Positions 39,301 to 52,392 of a stretch of DNA of 64,000 nt are shown here, piece by piece (within the stretch, counting starts at the first letter, position 1; each line of letters begins with the position of its first letter). Source of the DNA: Limnomonas spitsbergensis. Its lineage: Eukaryota; Chlorophyta; Chlorophyceae; Chlamydomonadales. The notes beneath the pieces were generated by a model. It made no database searches. It saw only the letters and a list, made by a program, of their open reading frames with translations, and was not told the DNA's origin. The position numbers and the translations under genes are program-made. The stretch covers positions 3,286,001 through 3,350,000 of the forward strand of contig JAYJMM010000034.1 of the NCBI GenBank assembly GCA_037349105.1, in the 5' to 3' direction.

Positions 39301-40587
39301 CCTGACACTCTTCCAGTGTTCTTCGTCGGCCTTCATGAAGGACACGAGCTCCCCTGGGTACTCCTCACCAGCAATGACCCAGCCCTGAGTAGGAAGAAAA
39401 TTCAGGAGGGCCACAGAATTAGACCCAGGGATCCAGAGGCATCACAAAATCATACCAAATTAAATGTTTGGATTTTTATCTTAGTGCAGATCTGGCCAGC
39501 TGCATTAGTGCAGAACATGACAACACAACCCCCAGGACAGGCTTGTAAAAGCTGAAAAGGATACATAGCACTGCATGCATGAGCTGGGTATCCAAGAATC
39601 AAAAGCTATTTCTTGCACAACTCCGGTGCAAATGCGAAAAGGATTGAAGGCCTCCAAGAGAATCCAGCCAAAGAGCAGCCCATTCTGAAGCCCACTGCAA
39701 AGCCTTCTCATTCGCCCAGACCGAGACAGGTATATATATATATATATATATATATGTTTGTCTGCTAGCGGTGGTTCGACTTCAACAGCCTACATCTCTC
39801 GGCCACAGAAAGAACATGTGAGAATTGAGTGGTGCCATGTTTGCTGAGCCTCGAGAACAACAGCACTGGCCCAACACCATCCCGGCTGCCCATTCAGACG
39901 CCTACCTCAGGACCCGGGTTGTACGCCATCGATGCATGGACAGAAGAGAACATGGTGCCCGCAGGGAACATGGTGGCTGTCGGGTCGCATTCCTTCAAAT
40001 CCTCAATGTCGGAGCCAAACATCAGCTGCCCGTCACCTGCTCGCAAGGCAATGCTTGTTAAGAATCTGCTACCAGTAACAGGCATACCGGTACTGTATAT
40101 CAGGCACAGGGGCTAAGGAATAAAATGGGGTTTCATGAACCCTCTCAGTGCCACCCTGAGGGTTCATGAACTATCTATTCGTATGCTGCCCATGGAGACT
40201 AGGCACATTCGGGTAGGGTATAACTCAATCTGCAACTCTGGGCTGTTGGCAACTTGAGCCATGGCTGCTGCAACCTCACGGCAGACACGGCTAGACCGCA
40301 CTACTGTTCCTGAGAAGTTCTACATGCACTAGTAATCAACTGCGCCTGGTGTTCCTCCCACACCAGAACAACTGCATGATGACAGTTATTCTGGTGTGGG
40401 GGCCTTCAGGAAAAACTCACTTGTCGCACCCCAGTGCAGCGGCTGTGCGCCCTCCGCATCTCGCGACGCCAGCACGCGGTGGTAATTAGAGTCGTAGATG
40501 ACGAACGCGAACTGTCCTTGGATGCTGGACAAGCACTGCAGGGCCTCCTGCAGAATTAGGTTCTCGTCCTGGGTCACATCCGTATTG
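39301..40587 (-). pseudogene. DUF3700 gene, 3' exons only (U2)
   Basis: Exons 40421-40587, 39906-40036 and 39301-39384, equal to U1. Exons 1-4 are missing; upstream sequence is the start of U3. Confidence 0.7.
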
Positions 40588-41113
40588 CTGTAGGGGGGAC
40601 ACAGGGGTGGGCGAAGGGGGTGAAGGAAGAGGTCGGTGGACGGTGGTGGAGAGAGGGTTTGAATCAAGTTACAACACAACCCTGCAAGATGCAAGATATC
40701 AGGCCCTGCCCTGTCCGAGGAGAGGGGCTCTGCTACACTGAGTTGGTGACGGGCACTGATGTCTCACACTATTCACGTCCACACATTTGCTTTCTCTCCT
40801 GAGGAAGATACAGGTCGGAATCAGGGTCAGAATCATTTGAAAATTGTAAAAATCAGGTTGATGCGTTTTACTGTTTTTTTCTGTTTTCTCATGGGAATTT
40901 TGAGCTCCATCTTCTTGTCTACCTTTGATCGTATCCTGACTTCCCACTCCAAACACGATGGAGCATATAATGGGGTGGCTGGACACAGCAGATACGACTG
41001 CATAATTGTGGATTGCAAGGTTCTCTGGTGGAGTGACCCTTAATAAGAAAGATGGTGCACCCGGATGTACCACCAAAACTTGCAATCGGCTTGGTTAAAT
41101 GGGGCAATACCGT

Positions 41114-41880
41114 TCACTGGGCTTTCCTGACTTCTGCATTTTGGAGATCTAGCCACCTGTAGTCCTCCTGCATCCTCGAAGAGTGGCCCATGCCTGCTGC
41201 AATTTGATCCCTCTGATCTCCATTGAGCGTGTTGAAGTCGAGAGCGCTGCAAAAGGCATGCCGTAGCAAGCTGACGCCTGGGGCATTGTCGCTGAACAGG
41301 TCCTTGGTCGTGAGCACCACCCACTTGGACCACCTCTGGGCAGTGTACGCTTGCTGTTTTGCATCGATGAACACATGGTCCCGGGGCCAGCGCGCTAGGG
41401 ATGCGCTCAGGACCCGCATGAAGCTGTCAGGAAGCTGCTGAGTGATCCCGGCCTTGTGGCTGTCATGCTTGGATGTTTTGTGGACAGCGATGCGCATCAT
41501 CGCACCGTCCATGATGATGAGATTCGGAGCTTGCTCCGCCTCAACCTGACTGGGGGCTGGTCGCGTAGGCCACCTCTGGCGCTTGGGAGGGACGACGCTG
41601 GTCGCGTAGGCCATGAACACGAATGCCATGCTCGTTCGAATTGTGCGGTGTGGGTCCTCCTCCGCGGCGATCTCGGCCAGCTTTTTGTGCCACTCGTCCA
41701 TTTTCACGTAGTTGGCAGCCTGCTCCTCGTTGGACAGAGCGTTTTGGCAAGCTTCCCCCAGCTGCCTAGCACGGTGCTCAGCCGAGGCAAGCTCCCATGC
41801 TTCAAACGCCGCCGGATGCTGCTCCTTCAGTCGTGGGTTGCATTTGAAGATGCAGAGTATTTTCGATATGTGGTTCCTCT
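41114..41880 (-). pseudogene. Tyrosine recombinase, C-terminal part (U3)
   Basis: Same as U2 protein (ALDFNTLNG), joined directly to the CACTA-like element as in U1. Box II residues LLRHAF and MGHSSRMQEDY are intact. Confidence 0.75.
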
Positions 41881-44800
41881 CACTCCGCAGAACGACCTGG
41901 CGTCCCGGGGCGTCCCAGGGCATCCTGGCATGCAAGACGTGCATCCCGTATCGTGGGTGGCGTACCAGGCCTGGGATGCCCTCCTGGGATGATTGCTACT
42001 GATGGTGATGGAAGCATAATTTCAGCCTTCTGAGCTGCTGTGCACGTTCCCAACGTATTATTATATTATAATATGTGCTTGCACGCCTTGTGCATGCAAG
42101 GGGACTGTACTTTTACCACGTCACTGTGAACATCCCAGGGTGCCATCCTAGGTGTCATCCTAGGTGTCATCCCGACAGACCGAAGCTACACCCCTTGACC
42201 TACACCCCCCACCCCGATGCCCTTTGAACTCGCGGCTTTCACCAGCGCTCACATTACGAATGTGCACTGTTTCTTTGCCTGAAGAGCATACGTTGGCCAT
42301 ATCGCCGTGAAGCATCCCGGGCGCCATCCTGGTGTCATCCCGACAGACCGAAGCTACACCCCCCGACCTACACCCCCGACTGGGGCAGGTGTAACTTTTG
42401 AATCGGTGGCTTCCCTTTAAGTTTATTTCAAATGGGCGCTCTTGTGTAAGAATGGCAGGTGATTATTTCAGTGAGCACGTGGAAAGTGGTTGCCCATCGC
42501 GAATGCGCTGGCCACTCGACCTCTGCAAACATAGATTCTCTGTTGCTAGTGCGTGTGAAGGATGCGCGTGGAGCTGACAAACGGGGAAGTGGTGGGAAGG
42601 AGGAGCTGTGAACGAATTGAGGAACAAAGCATCCATTGGAGTGATCCTCCCTCAAACCATGGCCCAGCTTCCTCCCATTCAGCTCCCTCACCTCCCTCAT
42701 CTTCGTCATGTCATTCCCCTCCTCCCTCTTCTTTTGCCTCTCCCTCACACCCTCCAGCACTTGCCGCTGCTGATGCGAACACCGGCATGCATCATGAGCC
42801 TATCCTGGCTATGCGCATCGGCCGCATGGGCCTCGTAAGGGATGAACACGCTCAATTCCGGCTTCCATGCACAGCCAAGACCATGCGGCAGCTACGCCTC
42901 CCCCCTTTATGAGGGGACAGGGTCAAAGAATCCAGCATCAAAGGACCTTAAACCTGTATAGATTTTATCTTTTACAGCGTAGGTGCCGCCTTGGGCTGGT
43001 GATAAAGACCTTGGTATGGCATATGATGCTCCGGCACTATACGAACTTCAACCTATACTGGTTTTCTTTTTGCAGCGTACTGTAGGTGCCGCCTCGGGCT
43101 GGGGTTAAAATACCTTTGTCTGGCACCTGATCCTCCGGCATCATAGGGCCTTCAACCTATATTGGTTTTCTTTTTTGCAACATCGGTGCCGCATCACGTG
43201 TTGAAGAACCTTGGTATGGCACCTGATCCTCTGGCACCATAAGACCTTCCACCAAGATTGGTTTTATTGTTTGCAGCGTAGGTGCCGCCTCAAGCTCATG
43301 TTAAAGGACCTTGGTATGGCACCTAATCCTCCGGCACCATAATTTTTTTCAACCTAAATTGGTTTTCTGTTTACCAGCGCAAGTGCCGTATCATGCTGGT
43401 GTTAAAAGACCTTGGTCTGGCAACTGATCCTCCGGCACAATAGGACGTTCAACCTTTATTTATTTATATGTTCGCATCGTATGTGCCGCCTCGGGCTGGT
43501 GTTAAAGGACCTTGCTATGGCACCTGATGCTCCGGCACCATAGGACCTTTAACCTAGACTGGTTTTATTTTTTGCAACGTAGGTGCCGCACCGGGCTGGT
43601 GTTAAAGGATCTTATTCCGGCACCTGATGTGGCCTGTGTTGATTTCACTAAGGCCTATGACTGTGTGCCACAAGAGCAGATTTGGCAGCACCTGTCTGAG
43701 CGGCTTCACAAGTTCACATGCTTTCATGCTTGTTACGCGCTGTGCAAGCGCTCTACAAAGGTGCAATGTACACGCTCACAGCCGGCCATAAAAGCACTGG
43801 CCCTGTGCCTTGCACCCGCGGTATCAAGCAGGGCTGCCCACTCAGCCCCCTCCTTTGCAGTCTCTATATCTGCCGGGCATGATCGCAGCCCAGTGCCCTG
43901 CTGAGGGCATTATGCTGGGGGCGGGGCGACGACTCAGGTGCCCCTTATATGAGGATGATCTCACCCTGCTAGCCAGCAGCCCAGCAGGGCTGCAGCGCAT
44001 GCTAGATGCCCTGCATGAATATGCGGCGGTCAAGCAGCTCCAGGTCAACGTGCGCTCGAACTTAAGGCTGCGGCTCGGCGCCGTCAGCACGGCTGACACT
44101 CGAGGACGGCGCAGCGGTCAGCAGCGTGACAGACGGTGCTGCCAACGATGATGGGTTAGGGGAGACGGCGAGCATGTGGAGAATGCGTTGCATGCATGCT
44201 GCCAATGCCCCAGCGTGCTACATCAACTTAGAGAGCAGGGATGGGCAGGTCCTCCGAACGGTGCTAGAGACATCTTCCACTTGTACAGGGGAACACCTCC
44301 TTTTTTTCCTGCCCCTGGTGTTAGTTTCGGTCTTTCCTCCCAATCCTATAGTTAGGCGCCCACGCGGCCGAGTCTTTTTGAGCAGGGCCTAGAGGTGTAA
44401 CGTCATTGGTCTGCAGGTGCCTCAGATGCAGCAACTATGGTGAAGGCTCGCTGTAGCCGCCCTCTGCAGAAAGTTGGCTGTGAATGAATGAATGCACCAA
44501 ACCCTGGACTGCTCATCAAGCTGGCTGAGGTAAGCTATGTTGAACACATCATTGTGATTGAATGACAAATCGTGAAAGCAATGCATGTGCCTCATTAAAC
44601 CAATCTATGTCTTCCTTTCTGCACCTCAGGAGATGGGCGCCATCATAAGAGAGCATGAGGCGGTGCCATGTCGAGGAAAATATGCATGGGAACAAGAATA
44701 TTGCTAAGGTATTAATCAGCTTGGCAGGTGTCTATGCGCATGCATGGATACTGTTTCTGTGTATTATGAAGAATGCTGACACACGTGCTTTCTTTTCTAG

Positions 44801-45789
44801 GTGGAAATGGTGAATGAAACGAAGAAGCTCAAGGTCAGTGGCTCGGTGCATGTGAATGGGGTGTTGCAGTGGTGATGCACAATTATTTCTTGCTAACAGA
44901 ACTTTGGCCATTTCCGATGCACAAATACATTGTTTTCATGTGCATGCATTGATATTTCCTTGTGCAAACTCTGAGATATACTTTTGTCTTGCTTGCTAAG
45001 GTGGTGGTGGAAAAGCCTGCCAAGGGGAGGAAGGCTGTGAAGAAGAAGGCGTCAGTCTCGCCATTAGCCGGTAGCCGAACCAATGGCCCGGTTGCAAACG
45101 GGATCTTGTTAGCTTCCAACGTAGCTGAATCAGACTCAGATCATGATGCCTCAAAATTTCTTCATCTGTTGTGTGCATGTTTTGTTACTTTTTTTCTACT
45201 CGGACAGTTGGGCGCCCACGCGGTGCCTTTTTGAGCAGGGCTTGAGGTGTAACATGATTAATATATTGTCTATTAGGTAGAACATCTAGACTAGTAGAAT
45301 TATGAAGATGATAGGTTGCCTTAAGGCAGCCCCGAATTGTAAATACGCAATTGGTTGCAAAGCACCCCATGATTGTCCCAAGCTACCTAATATGCATATT
45401 GACAAGATTATGGGACATCCCAGCAGCCGTCCCAGTATTCATCCTAGCTTGCATCCCAACTGACGTCTCAGTGCCAGGATGCATCCCAGCTGACGTCCCA
45501 GTATGTGTCCTAGCCCTCTCACCGGCATGCATCATGGCGGACGTCTCCACAGGCATCCTAGACTCCATCCCAGCACGCATCCTGTGCGCATATGGGATGC
45601 GTCCCAGGCTCATCCCAGATGGGACGAGCCTGAGACGCGTCCCACGTCCCACTGCGGGACGTGTCTGAGACGCGTCCATGGACAAAATGAAATATAGGAG
45701 ACGTCCCAGAGGCATCCCAGGCAGGCGTCCCAGGTAGGACGTGGGATGCCTCTGGGACGGTCTGGGACGAGTGGTCCTTTTGCGGAGTG
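41881..45789. mobile_element. CACTA-like non-autonomous transposon (U3), 3,909 bp
   Basis: Same orientation and TCT duplication as U1, with a handful of substitutions. Contains the 100-bp satellite (about 42941-43631), the LINE RT fragment (43632-44086) and the captured exons (44351-45256). Confidence 0.85.
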
Positions 45790-45792
45790 TCT

Positions 45793-46433
45793 CTGTCCCC
45801 GGGCTGTCACACGCTTTCCTTAGCTTCTCTCTGTACTCCGTCGGGTTGGTCAGCACGGTCATAATGCCTTGCGCATTGAGCTTGGTAGTCATTTGCATGA
45901 CATCGTTCACATAGCCCTACCTGAACAGTACTCGCGGTTGCATCCTTGGCGCCCTCAAACATCTCCTCAACTTTGACCCGGGCCTCCCCGCAACGAGCCT
46001 CAGCATTCTCAAGGAAATGCTCCCAGTACTTCATTGTTTCAGAGCCCTGGATGGGGGATGTGCGTGCGCCGGAGGCTCTTCAGCATGGTAACGACCACTT
46101 GTGCATGTTGTTTAATAAGGGCGAGCGGTGACACGAAGTGGGTTGAGAGTATTCGCGACGCACGGTCTGGTTGAGATATGACAATGTTGAGGGGAGAGCC
46201 ATCAAACAGGCTTTCCACAGTGGCCAAGTCGGTGAGGACCGTAGTGCCCTTCATTGGTCCTCCTGCGCTTGCTCTCTTTTCTCACGCTCTCCAAGATTGC
46301 ATCAGTACCGTAGATTTGAGTTTGGTTCCCGCACCCCCCCGGAAAATATTTTATATAATGCTACCCTCTGGCCTAAACCAATTGTTTAATAGCTGCCTGC
46401 AGCGCGATTTTTTCGACGAAACGCGGCGATTTG
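45793..46433 (-). pseudogene. Tyrosine recombinase, N-terminal part, frameshifted (U3)
   Basis: Same as 11697-12337 with VGLCERC as in U2. Confidence 0.55.
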
Positions 46434-46666
46434 TGTCGCACCATAAAGCAGTAAACGTGCTAATATGGTAAATACCGTAAACTCCGGTCAGGACACCTTA
46501 GAGAGGTGTCCTCTACTCACAAATGTGGTACATCACCGTACACTCATGCTCCTTGTACTACATACAAGAGCTTGTTAACAAGATGACTGTAACTGGAAGT
46601 CCCTAACTGGCTGTCTCTGCCTGGAAGTCTCCATCTCGTGGGTACCGCCCCTACTACTTTACTCGC
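46434..46666. repeat. Left TIR, 233 bp (U3)
   Basis: Inverse of 57306-57538; copy of the U1 and U2 arms. Confidence 0.95.
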
Positions 46667-47332
46667 CCCCCGCTCCCCAGCGTTAAGCCCTCCATGCATG
46701 CGCGGGGAGCCGGAAAAGGGGTGGTACTGAAAGAAACTTCTGGAAAAATATGTACGTAGAAGCTCAAATCGTCTCAGCAAATCTGCCTGGTTCAGGCCTT
46801 CTTCAAACAGAACTAAAAAAATCCACCGAGTCTCAGCTGAAGCGCAACGCGCAGAATCCTACAAATTCAAGCTGTTCAGCCCACTACTGGCTAGCAAACA
46901 GAGAAATTTCAAAGTTATCAGGTCAAGCTAAGAACAACCGCTGCTCTCGCCCCACTGCGCCATAGCCGCCTGGTCTTCAATGGCCACAGGAATTGTGCGC
47001 CGTAGCAGCGTGATCCGCCCCCTACTGTGCTATCATTGCCCGAGTTGACTAATTCTCCTCGCTCATCATCGTCATAACATATGTACTACCGTAGCCTTGC
47101 TGCTATGGTGTTTGGAGAAACAAAAAAATTTCACTATGCTGCTGCGATAGCTTTAACTCCACTCCTGCATCTTCCGTCTTCGGTCCGCTGGCTGCCGGCC
47201 CACTGCCTGCCGGGTACTAGGACAAGCCGCGCTGCGTCTGCATTCCTGCTCTGTAGGCGCCTGCCTGCTCCTAGCCAGTTACGGCGTGGGTGACGTCACG
47301 TGCTCAGCGGCCTTGCCGCTCTGGGCTCGGCC

Positions 47333-48346
47333 TCAGGTCTCGGTAAGCTCCTCAAGGGCTGACTCCTCTTCCTCCCTTGCTGCTTCTTTGGCCACCTTAG
47401 CCCTTCTTGTAACTGCTCTCGGGGTGACATTGGCCTCTCCCCGGCCAGTGGTGTACGAGATGTCGTACAATCCGTTCGCCATTGGTCTTGCGATGCCCCG
47501 CTCCATTTGCCTTGTTGCTGGGTTGGTGGCCATGACTTCCACCTCAGGCCTGTCCATGACGTTGGCCTCCTGGGCTGTCCTGGCAGCCGCTCTGGCTGCT
47601 GGGCTCGGCCGCCCCTGGACCTGCAAACTGCGATCTTCTGCAGCGGGTCCTGCCCTTGCCGCGGGCTCAGCTCCCTTGTCATCAGGCGCGCAAGTTGGGC
47701 ACAACCACTCGCCCTCAGGCACCTCCTCGAGTACTGGTACCAAGCAATCCATGTGCCAACCTGTATTGCAGGCATCACACAAAAGCATCACCTCTCCGCG
47801 ATCAGGCAGCTGGCACACCTCGCATGACAGGCTGTTATTGGGTCTGGTTCCACTGAAATCAACCACTCCCCTGAGGTTGGGCAAGTGGCATGGAGAACAA
47901 TTGACAGCATTCTCTGTTACTGTGAGGCCATCTGCCCCCTCCAACACCAAGGTTCCCGTCGCCCCCAGTGTTTTTACCCTGAGGATCTCAGGCCTGGCCT
48001 TGGGATCGAGACTGCGTCGCTCTGATGAATACTTTACATACACGTAATCTCCCTCTGCAAAACGCCTGACCTGGGGGACATACCCTCCCCCACGAATGCG
48101 TGCATATCGCAGCTTGTCTCGGTGCTGCGCAATTTTTAGATGCTCACCCGCGACTGGCAGTGCCTCTTTGATCCTGGCCACTCTGGCCAAGAGCAGGTCT
48201 GCTGCCTCCTCTGCTGTTGCCACCTTGGCTGTGCTCCAGAGGTCCGCCCCCACTCTGGAGGGGAAGGTGGGTCTCTGCCCGAACAGCACCTCGTACGGCG
48301 CCATGCGCGTGGCCTGCTGCGGCGAGCACCGGAAGCCTAGGGCTAC
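47333..48346 (-). CDS. Integrase C-terminus and PHD finger (U3), 5' cut by chromovirus
   Basis: Same protein as 27432-28445; PHD Cys4-His-Cys3 ligands intact. Confidence 0.75.
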   Translation of the reverse strand, partial: VALGFRCSPQQATRMAPYEVLFGQRPTFPSRVGADLWSTAKVATAEEAADLLLARVARIKEALPVAGEHLKIAQHRDKLRYARIRGGGYVPQVRRFAEGDYVYVKYSSERRSLDPKARPEILRVKTLGATGTLVLEGADGLTVTENAVNCSPCHLPNLRGVVDFSGTRPNNSLSCEVCQLPDRGEVMLLCDACNTGWHMDCLVPVLEEVPEGEWLCPTCAPDDKGAEPAARAGPAAEDRSLQVQGRPSPAARAAARTAQEANVMDRPEVEVMATNPATRQMERGIARPMANGLYDISYTTGRGEANVTPRAVTRRAKVAKEAAREEEESALEELTET

Positions 48347-48351
48347 CCAGG

Positions 48352-48532
48352 TGTAGCAACCTGCACACCTGGTGCAGATGTACTATAATAGTTATGTTGT
48401 AAAGAGCACCGCCTCGCTCTATACTGTCTGTGCCTCCTTAGGATGCGGTATATCATCCATTGCACAGTCCAGATGTACATCACATGTACATCAGTATTCC
48501 ATCTCAGACCTAGTAGCTTTAGGAACGCTACA
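48352..48532 (-). repeat. 3' LTR (U3)
   Basis: Same 181-bp sequence as the U2 LTRs, preceded on the element strand by the AAGTGGGGGGTTA purine tract. Confidence 0.95.
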
Positions 48533-48740
48533 TAACCCCCCACTTAGAACAAACCCCCTTTTTGAGAGGATGAAAGATCTGTAGGAAATAGGGATTTTTG
48601 ATAGTGCATATGGCGTCCCATAATGACACTGACCCTGGAGGTTAGACTGATTTGGTTAACGTGTATTGCAGCACGAAAATGACAGGATGTATGCTGCAGC
48701 ATCACCTGAAAGAAGAGAGCAATGTGTAGCTAGCACAAGC

Positions 48741-50765
48741 TCAAGAAAGAACATTGGTTGTAGTGTCAATGTAATCCCAGTAGGCCTTGAGTGTGGCCCC
48801 CTCTGCATCACGTGTGACCGAGGACTCAGGCTCCCATGAATTATGCTCAGGGCCAAATGTTTTCCATTTGACCAAAAATTCATTGGATCGACGTGATTTG
48901 GATTTCTTTCGATGATCCAAAATCCGTTCGATGACGAAATTGGGTTCCCCATCAATCATGACAGGGTCCGGCGGCTGCACCCGCCCGTCAGTTTGAAATG
49001 GTTTGAGCTTGGATACATGAAAAACCGGGTGAATACGTAGAGTATCTGGTAAATCAAGTTTGTATGCCAAGTTCGTGCCTTTGATAGTAGCGGAAATTGG
49101 GAAAGGTCCAATCCACTTAGGCAATAGTTTCGGAGTACTGCGCCGTCCAGCGGCTCTTTTTAAATGAATATGTTTAGTATTCAGGAGGACCATGTCCCCA
49201 ATATTATACGAAACATCCCTGTGATGTTGGTCATAATAGAGTTTCTGACGCTGCTGAGCGGCAACGAGAAACTTTCTTGCCTCAGATAAACCTTCAGACA
49301 TTTTATCTGCAAATGCTGAAGCGGTAGGTACTTTGGTACTTCCAGGCATAACCGTAAGAGGGAGACGTGGATCACGTCCATGATTTAATCGAAATGGAGT
49401 TGTACCAATAGATTCATGGTAAGAATTGTTGATTGCAAATTCTGCAGTTGATAAACAACTGTCCCATTCTGTATGTTCGAGATGACCGACATAATGCCTG
49501 ATCATATCTTCCAATACTCGATTGACTCTTTCAGTTTGACCATCACTTTGAGGGTGAAATGCAGTAGATCGGCTGTGACTGGTACCGATGATGCGAAGCA
49601 ACTCGGTCCAGAATTTACCCGTAAATACGGAGCCTCGATCCGAAACCATATCAAGGGGAAGGCCATGATGTTTCCATACCGTATCCACAAAGAGCTGAGC
49701 AGTGCCTGCACTGTCAATGGTGGATTTGGTAGGAGCAAAATGAACCATTTTGGTAAGTCGACAGACAAACACAATGATGGTATCAAAGCCTTTCCTTGTT
49801 TTGGGGAGCTGTTGAATAAAGTCCATGCTAACCGAGTCCCAAGGAGCTGCGGGTATGGCCAGGGGCTGTAATAAGCCTGCTGGTAGCTGGTTTGAACTTT
49901 TATTGCGTTGGCAGCAAGCACAAGTGGATATATAATTTTTAATATAGTCCTTGATTTGTGGCCACCAAAACATGCGAGTAACAGCTCTGTACGTTTTGGT
50001 AAAACCCCCGTGTCCACTGTTTGGTGCATCGTGCATCTCATATAGGATTTGTTTACGAATTTCATCGTCATGCGGGACCATCAGTTGATGGTTTTTCCAC
50101 CACAAGCCATCTTTATGACTGAGTTTGTTTAGATTCTCAGGAAGTGCAAACCATGGATCATTGTCATAGCCGTGTCGCAATAGTTGAGTGATGTCTGTCA
50201 CTATATCGGTACTAGGCGTGATTTCTCCGCGTGCTAAGACGTCAGAAATATCAGCTTTTTCCGTCGGTAGATCTTGATGAATCTCCTCAACAATTGTCTC
50301 CAGATCTGGGGACCCCACAGTCTCCCGTCTGCGCTTCTTTTTGGATAAAGCTTCTGGTAGGATGAAGGTTTTACCTCTGGTCACTATCATGGCCAAAGTA
50401 CTGTTAAATGATGGGTTGCGGGACAAGGGATCCGCTACATTTGTAACGCCTTGCCGCCATTCCCATTTGAATTTGAAACGCTGCAAATATTCACTCCACC
50501 TACACTGTCTTCGCGAGAGTGTCGGCTGTGTTTGCAAATGAATGAGAGGATTATGATCAGTGATTACTTTAAAATCAATTCCTTCCAAATAGCAACGCCA
50601 TGTTTTAAGAGCGTGGACGACGGCCCATAATTCTTGGTCACCTGTTGTCCAATTAAGTTCAGCAGAACTTAATTTACGGCTCTCAAAAGCGATGGGTCGG
50701 CCAAATTGAGTAAGGACCGCCCCTATGCCCTGAATAGATGCATCGCAAATTACTTCCATTTCCAC
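48741..50765 (-). CDS. Chromovirus RNase H, integrase and chromodomain (U3)
   Basis: Same domains as 28840-30864. The catalytic Asp, Asp, Glu and chromodomain aromatic residues are all present. The residue after QTERVN is Arg, as is usual in the family. Confidence 0.9.
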   Translation of the reverse strand: MEMEVICDASIQGIGAVLTQFGRPIAFESRKLSSAELNWTTGDQELWAVVHALKTWRCYLEGIDFKVITDHNPLIHLQTQPTLSRRQCRWSEYLQRFKFKWEWRQGVTNVADPLSRNPSFNSTLAMIVTRGKTFILPEALSKKKRRRETVGSPDLETIVEEIHQDLPTEKADISDVLARGEITPSTDIVTDITQLLRHGYDNDPWFALPENLNKLSHKDGLWWKNHQLMVPHDDEIRKQILYEMHDAPNSGHGGFTKTYRAVTRMFWWPQIKDYIKNYISTCACCQRNKSSNQLPAGLLQPLAIPAAPWDSVSMDFIQQLPKTRKGFDTIIVFVCRLTKMVHFAPTKSTIDSAGTAQLFVDTVWKHHGLPLDMVSDRGSVFTGKFWTELLRIIGTSHSRSTAFHPQSDGQTERVNRVLEDMIRHYVGHLEHTEWDSCLSTAEFAINNSYHESIGTTPFRLNHGRDPRLPLTVMPGSTKVPTASAFADKMSEGLSEARKFLVAAQQRQKLYYDQHHRDVSYNIGDMVLLNTKHIHLKRAAGRRSTPKLLPKWIGPFPISATIKGTNLAYKLDLPDTLRIHPVFHVSKLKPFQTDGRVQPPDPVMIDGEPNFVIERILDHRKKSKSRRSNEFLVKWKTFGPEHNSWEPESSVTRDAEGATLKAYWDYIDTTTNVLS

Positions 50766-51874
50766 TGGATTGTTAAATCTGGCATGGCCAGAACTGGGGC
50801 TGCAATTAATGCTGCTTTAACTTTGTCAAATGCTTGTTGGCAATTTGATGTCCAATTCCACTTAATGTCTTTTCTGGTTAAATGTGTCAGTGGTGCAACC
50901 ATAGCCGCATACTGCGCAATGTGCTTGCGGAAATAATTTGTTAAACCATTAAAAGAGCGAACTTCTTTTACGGTTGTTGGTACTGGCCAATTTTTAACCA
51001 CCTCAACTTTAGATGGGTCGACTTTAATGCCGTCTGTTCCCACGATATGGCCCAGGAATTTAATCTCTGGCCGTTCGAAGGTACATTTTTTTAGTTTGAC
51101 GTATAATTTATTGGAATCCAGTATTTTCATCACTTCTTCTAAGTGTTGAGTATGCTCTTCAATTGTTTTACTGAAGATGATTATATCATCGAGATAAACT
51201 GAAACACAATGGTTTAATGGCCGGAAAATCCGATTCATAAATGATTGGAAGCCGATTGGTGCATTTGTTAATCCCATCGGTAGAGTTTTCCACGCGTAAG
51301 TCCCGAAGGGCGTTATGAATTGTGTTTTTGGTATATCCGTTGCATGTAACGGTAACTGCCAGTATCCTGATGTTAAATCACAGGAAGAGAAATATTTACA
51401 TCCTTGTAACTTATCAAAAAGGTCATCCGCTCTTGGATGATGCCCTTTCATGGGTACAGTTTGTCCGTTAAGTAACCGATAATCTACGGTAAACCGCAAA
51501 GTACCATCGGGTTTGGCAGCAAATACGATTGGACTACCCCATGGAGAAGTACTGGGTTGTATTAGCCCCCTTTTTAGAAGGTCACCGACATGTGATTCGA
51601 CCTCTAATCGCTCAGCTGGGCTGAGGCGATAGCTAGGGCGAAACACGGGTGTGCTGTCCTGCTTAAGTTCAATGAGAACTGGTAAAGTGTTTGTTTGGTC
51701 TGGCATGCGTACACTATCCTGGAAAATATGTTTGTATTTAACCAGTACATTGCGAATGCTGGGTGTGAGATCTTCGGAGAAATCAACATGTGACGGCCGA
51801 TCAGTGAGTTCTGGTTCGTGCAAATCAGTACAATCTGTAGCACTTACATACGGGTGTATACCCGTGTCAACCAT
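50750..51874 (-). CDS. Chromovirus reverse transcriptase (U3)
   Basis: Same protein as 30849-31973, with YLDD intact and the same frame break before RNase H. Confidence 0.9.
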   Translation of the reverse strand: MVDTGIHPYVSATDCTDLHEPELTDRPSHVDFSEDLTPSIRNVLVKYKHIFQDSVRMPDQTNTLPVLIELKQDSTPVFRPSYRLSPAERLEVESHVGDLLKRGLIQPSTSPWGSPIVFAAKPDGTLRFTVDYRLLNGQTVPMKGHHPRADDLFDKLQGCKYFSSCDLTSGYWQLPLHATDIPKTQFITPFGTYAWKTLPMGLTNAPIGFQSFMNRIFRPLNHCVSVYLDDIIIFSKTIEEHTQHLEEVMKILDSNKLYVKLKKCTFERPEIKFLGHIVGTDGIKVDPSKVEVVKNWPVPTTVKEVRSFNGLTNYFRKHIAQYAAMVAPLTHLTRKDIKWNWTSNCQQAFDKVKAALIAAPVLAMPDLTIQWKWK

Positions 51875-52390
51875 ATGACCGCAAACAACTTTGCTCCTTT
51901 ACGATGAAGTCGTTTCATTTGAACATAATTTATCATAGGGTTGGATGGAACCACCGGTTTCTCTTGTGGAATCGGCGTGAGTACGATTACCTTACCTTGC
52001 TTATTTTTGATTGAGCAAGTAGAGTGTTCGTATGAGATTATGGCTTTTTGCTTTAGCAGCCAATCATCCCCAAGAATGACATCCAAAGATGGACCTAAGT
52101 CCGCAACAAATGCATTAATTTGGTGTTTGTATTTCATCCCATTTTCGGAACGAATGCAAAGTGTTGCTTCACAGTTGACACCGAGCTGTGGAAGTAGCAA
52201 AAGAGCCATCCGCTAATTCTACGATATGGTGATCCGGTACGGTGAAAAGACCAATCGCTTTAGCTTTTCTTGAGTTGATAAAACTATGAGTAGCCCCTGA
52301 GTCCAAGGTGCACACAGTGAGAGCCCCATTCAGGGTGCATTCAAATTGCATAGTTAAATCTGACTCAGTTGCGGTCAAAGCGACTTTCAT
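51844..52390 (-). CDS. Chromovirus aspartic protease, split in two frames (U3)
   Basis: Frames 52169-52390 (LDSGATHSFI) and 51844-52209 (LDVILGDDWLL), broken at the same place as U2. Confidence 0.8.
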
Positions 52391-52392
52391 TT

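Larger units (their letters stand above)
20772..40738. repeat. Tandem unit U2 (19,967 bp), with chromovirus and inverted CACTA element
   Basis: Starts with the same TGAGTTGGTGACGGGC as U1 and U3, directly after the GGGGCTCTGCTACAC end of U1. It differs from U1 by the 5,770-base chromovirus insertion, 66 extra bases around the inverted CACTA element, two bases restored in the integrase, and scattered substitutions. It differs from U3 by the CACTA inversion with scars and a 3-bp codon gain present in U3. Confidence 0.95.
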